Positions 5,726 to 7,525 of a stretch of DNA of 7,525 nt are shown one piece after another. The translations under genes and the position numbers were made by a program. The number at the start of each line of letters is the position of its first letter. The stretch's first letter is position 1. The notes beneath the pieces were generated by a model that was not told the DNA's origin, ran no database searches, and saw only the letters and a list, made by a program, of their open reading frames with translations. Source of the stretch: Syntrophales bacterium (GTDB taxonomy: Bacteria > Desulfobacterota > Syntrophia > Syntrophales > UBA2210); assembly GCA_030655735.1 (NCBI GenBank), contig JAUSPK010000056.1, positions 1 through 7,525 on the forward strand, given 5' to 3'.

Positions 5726-6592
5726 ACAAGGTTTGCCGGAGGCAAGGGCCGCAATAACAGGAGATAGAAAGCTATCCACCGAAGCCGTGACTTCTCTGAA
5801 TGATGTTGGAACACCATCCTGTTGTAGTCTTTTCCAGAACGCTGTCCACTGGACCTGTTTCTCATCAATGAACGACTCCGTGAAGATCTCGATTTTCCTG
5901 GGCGGTTCCATGCCTCGCTGGTTAAAAGTCAGCCGGATGGCTTCAGCCAGTCTGGCTCCGTCGAAATCGAATTGCCTGGACAACAACCAAATGTCGTAGA
6001 AATCCTTCATTCGACTGTTCAACGCCCCCAGCTTGACCATGGTTTCAAACTTTTCCGCGATAGCGCTTTCCCTGCTGTAACAGAGCAGTCGAGGCGCCGG
6101 GTAATTCAGCATCGTCGGGAAATTCGATTCTTCAGGTCCTGGATACACGATATCACCGAACCCGATGTCAATCTGCATGTTGGTCCTCGCAGAGCCCAGT
6201 GTGCCCCGGAACCGAATCCTGATTCCTTCGTAATTCGCGTCTTCGGTGATCCGCTCAGCCTGAATGGAATCGAGATCAAAGACAAGTCCGTCCGCTTCGA
6301 CGTCTACGGCCAAGATATCCCGGATCTGTGCGGCGATCTCCACTTCGGTGTTACTCGTTCTTCCGAGCATGTCGATGTCCATGGTCGGACGAAGTTCCGG
6401 CGAACGCCAGACCCTCAGCATCAAAGCGCCTTTGAGAATAAATCGGTTGGCGTGAGGGGATTGAGAGAGACGGTAGAGGAATCGTTCCATGGCATAATAT
6501 TGAAGCAACTCGTTGAATGGTCGTCGGTCGCTCCTGGCGCGGTTAAGGAGGCGCTGCCGGACAGACGCGGGGATATTTTCGGGAGACTTCAT
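5690..6592 (-). CDS. abiEii: AbiEii/AbiGii-family nucleotidyltransferase toxin
   Basis: This is the toxin of a type IV AbiE toxin-antitoxin and phage-abortive-infection pair. Members are DNA polymerase beta-like nucleotidyltransferases that halt growth by modifying cellular targets using an NTP (family knowledge; some relatives act on tRNA). The 300-residue length is usual. The transferase signature is visible: FILKGALMLRVW (Lys54-Gly55) followed by RPTMDID with metal-binding Asp72 and Asp74, then IDIGFGD with a further Asp142. The conserved C-terminal motifs ESAIAEKFETMV (about 175-186) and NSRMKDFYDIWLL (about 192-204) carry the family's Lys and Asp residues. Its ATG overlaps the antitoxin stop as ATGA, so the two are translated in a coupled way. 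It converges on the amidase gene with a 44-base gap. No disruption is seen, so it is likely functional. Confidence 0.93.
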   Translation of the reverse strand: MKSPENIPASVRQRLLNRARSDRRPFNELLQYYAMERFLYRLSQSPHANRFILKGALMLRVWRSPELRPTMDIDMLGRTSNTEVEIAAQIRDILAVDVEADGLVFDLDSIQAERITEDANYEGIRIRFRGTLGSARTNMQIDIGFGDIVYPGPEESNFPTMLNYPAPRLLCYSRESAIAEKFETMVKLGALNSRMKDFYDIWLLSRQFDFDGARLAEAIRLTFNQRGMEPPRKIEIFTESFIDEKQVQWTAFWKRLQQDGVPTSFREVTASVDSFLSPVIAALASGKPCPTHWTAPGPWS

Positions 6593-7182
6593 ACCGTTGC
6601 CTCTATGTATGGTCGCATCGCCTTTTCGACTCGGCAGACCCTGGCGTATTTCAGCAGTTCACCGAGGTCGAACTTCTTTCGTGTCTTGTAGAATTTCAGC
6701 GCTTCCAGCACCACGTCCATTCCGATCTTATTGCGAAACTTGAAGCAGTCGGCCAGCGTTTTTTCGGGGCTGTAGATCTTGACGGACACTCCGTCCATCA
6801 TATGTTCCACGATGCCGGAGCTGTAAGCTTCATTCAAAAATCGGTGGGCCCGGATGGGCGGATAGTCGAGTGATGGCATCCGTGAGCCTCTTGGCACCGC
6901 CACGGAAACATGATGCGGAACCTGCGTCGTGATGCCATGATAGGCCAGCGCGGAGATAAAACAAATAACGGCGTTCGGAAAGCGAAGGCTCACCGTAACC
7001 AGATCGGGGTTATTGATTGGAGGCAGTTCCGCCAGCCGATAGATACCCCTGCTCACCTGCTCGATGACGCCCTTATCCCTGAGCGAATAGAGCATGTAGC
7101 GTGTGATTCCGTGCTCGATGGCCTCGCTCATGCGAAGCTGCCCGCCGTGCTTACGGAAAATTTCTTCGGGTCGCCTTTTCAT
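6589..7182 (-). CDS. abiEi: AbiEi-family antitoxin and autoregulator
   Basis: This is the antitoxin partner of the downstream AbiEii gene. In studied AbiE systems AbiEi has a winged-helix N-terminus that binds inverted repeats in its own promoter, and a C-terminal domain needed to counter the toxin. The 197-residue product fits. Residues about 1-50 form the helix-turn-helix region (GGQLRMSEAIEHGITRYMLY, then LRDKGVIEQVSRGIYRL with the wing). Residues about 60-190 contain the typical FPNAVICFISALAYHGI, VPRGSR and KIYSPEKTLADCFKFRNKIG motifs. A GGAG SD lies 6 bases before the ATG. Upstream is a 20-bp-arm inverted repeat holding the promoter, the expected operator. The stop overlaps the toxin start by four bases, ensuring antitoxin is made first. 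Confidence 0.92.
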   Translation of the reverse strand: MKRRPEEIFRKHGGQLRMSEAIEHGITRYMLYSLRDKGVIEQVSRGIYRLAELPPINNPDLVTVSLRFPNAVICFISALAYHGITTQVPHHVSVAVPRGSRMPSLDYPPIRAHRFLNEAYSSGIVEHMMDGVSVKIYSPEKTLADCFKFRNKIGMDVVLEALKFYKTRKKFDLGELLKYARVCRVEKAMRPYIEATV

Positions 7183-7191
7183 TTATAGCTC

Positions 7192-7237
7192 CAGACATAT
7201 TGTTGCCACTTATAAACAAGTGGTAACAATATGTCTG
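7192..7237. promoter_or_regulatory. 20-bp-arm inverted repeat, probable AbiEi operator
   Basis: Arm 7192-7211 (begins CAGACATATTGTT) is the reverse complement of 7218-7237 with a single mismatch (position 7205), around a 6-base spacer. It starts 10 bases upstream of the abiEi ATG and contains the abiEi -35 and -10. AbiEi proteins are known to repress their operon by binding inverted repeats of about this size, so an autoregulatory operator is the best reading. There is no T-run, so it is not a terminator. Confidence 0.7.
7209..7237 (-). promoter_or_regulatory. promoter of the abiE operon inside the inverted repeat
   Basis: On the minus strand CAGACA (7232-7237, 4 of 6) and TATAAG (7209-7214, 5 of 6) are exactly 17 bases apart. 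The -35 is the outer end of one repeat arm and the -10 lies on the spacer, so a protein bound to both arms would block polymerase. Transcription would start near 7202, leaving a leader of about 20 bases. Confidence 0.55.
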
Positions 7238-7317
7238 ATTTGTATCGAAAAATCAAGCGGAAAATCGAAACATTCAGAGGATGTCTTTTTGTAATCTTAA
7301 ACGAAAGAGTCCAGAGT

Positions 7318-7396
7318 GAAATAGGGAGGATGTCCCCGTATTTCATGCCCGTATTTCCAAATCAAGATGGAAAAATAAATCTGTCCCCTTATTTCC
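7318..7396. repeat. REP-like repeats with GTCCCC and TATTTC motifs
   Basis: TGTCCCCGTATTTC (7331-7344), a shorter TGCCCGTATTTCC (7346-7358) and TGTCCCCTTATTTCC (7382-7396) are variants of one motif. Each full copy faces a partial reverse complement: GAAATAGGG at 7318-7326 and GGAAAAATAA at 7369-7378. Such imperfect palindromes resemble the REP sequences moved by REP-associated tyrosine (Y1/TnpA_REP) transposases. No such transposase lies in this window. The flanking bases 7238-7317 and 7397-7449 hold nothing I can support. Confidence 0.5.
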
Positions 7397-7449
7397 ATTT
7401 CCAGGACGTAATGGAAAACGGGTTTTGCAGCAGACCACTGTTTGTTTCC

Positions 7450-7525
7450 TCATTTTGACAAGAAAACAATCGCAATACCAATAATAAGCATAATTATCAT
7501 AAATCCTAAAAACTTCCTAATAGCA
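7450..7525 (-). CDS. C-terminal end of a small membrane protein, cut by the right edge
   Basis: The minus strand reads AIRKFLGFMIIMLIIGIAIV then FLSK and a TGA (7450-7452). This is one clear hydrophobic helix of about 18 residues with positive residues on both sides, a pattern unlikely in random A+T-rich sequence but not excluded. The start lies beyond the window or at one of the internal ATGs. No family can be named. It faces the abiE operon in the same direction and ends about 210 bases before its promoter. Confidence 0.4.
   Translation of the reverse strand, partial: AIRKFLGFMIIMLIIGIAIVFLSK

Noticed and set aside
5972..6691. Plus-strand open frame of 239 codons
   Set aside because: Antisense to the AbiEii gene, with low-quality translation.
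7231..7458. Plus-strand frame MSDLYRKIKRKIE... of 75 codons
   Set aside because: The start lies inside the operator repeat with no SD, and half the product is translation of the REP-like repeats. The opening residues look plausible, so it is not fully excluded.

Overview
The window looks like a piece of chromosome from a Gram-negative bacterium. The evidence is a secreted AMIN-type cell-wall amidase, a short bacterial-type MetF and a tRNA gene with an encoded CCA end. The mix of an IS1380-type insertion sequence, an AbiE-type toxin-antitoxin pair and short GTCCCC/TATTTC repeats reminds me of sediment or anaerobic Desulfobacterota-like genomes, but that assignment is an impression and not proven by the sequence.

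Layout, left to right. (1) Positions 1-600 are visibly A+T-rich. They hold the first 15 codons of a minus-strand gene leaving the left edge, with a good sigma70 promoter and Shine-Dalgarno (SD) sequence. They also hold a minus-strand gene of about 86 codons (205-464) whose reading frame is broken once near position 310. (2) Positions 579-736 look like an island edge: two GTGGGGTA repeats, a long terminator hairpin and tRNA-Arg(CCG) on the minus strand. (3) metF (minus, 780-1673) is the housekeeping anchor. (4) An intact IS1380-family transposase (1845-3371) sits between metF and the next gene. It is preceded by a nested inverted repeat that can fold over its own SD. (5) A large secreted N-acetylmuramoyl-L-alanine amidase (3639-5645) has AMIN, Amidase_3 and five nearly identical LysM domains. 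(6) A convergent, translationally coupled AbiE type IV toxin-antitoxin operon follows on the minus strand (antitoxin 6589-7182, toxin 5690-6592). A 20-bp-arm inverted repeat in front of it contains a promoter and is probably the AbiEi operator. (7) Positions 7238-7525 turn A+T-rich again, with REP-like repeats and the C-terminal end of a small membrane protein.

metF and the tRNA may share a transcript ending at the hairpin at 616-654. The amidase and the IS each stand alone. The AbiE pair is a self-contained, probably autoregulated unit. I see no CRISPR array and no clearly new multi-gene system. The best leads are the AbiE operator/promoter arrangement, the fold-back control region of the IS, the frame-broken small gene and the tRNA-associated island edge.
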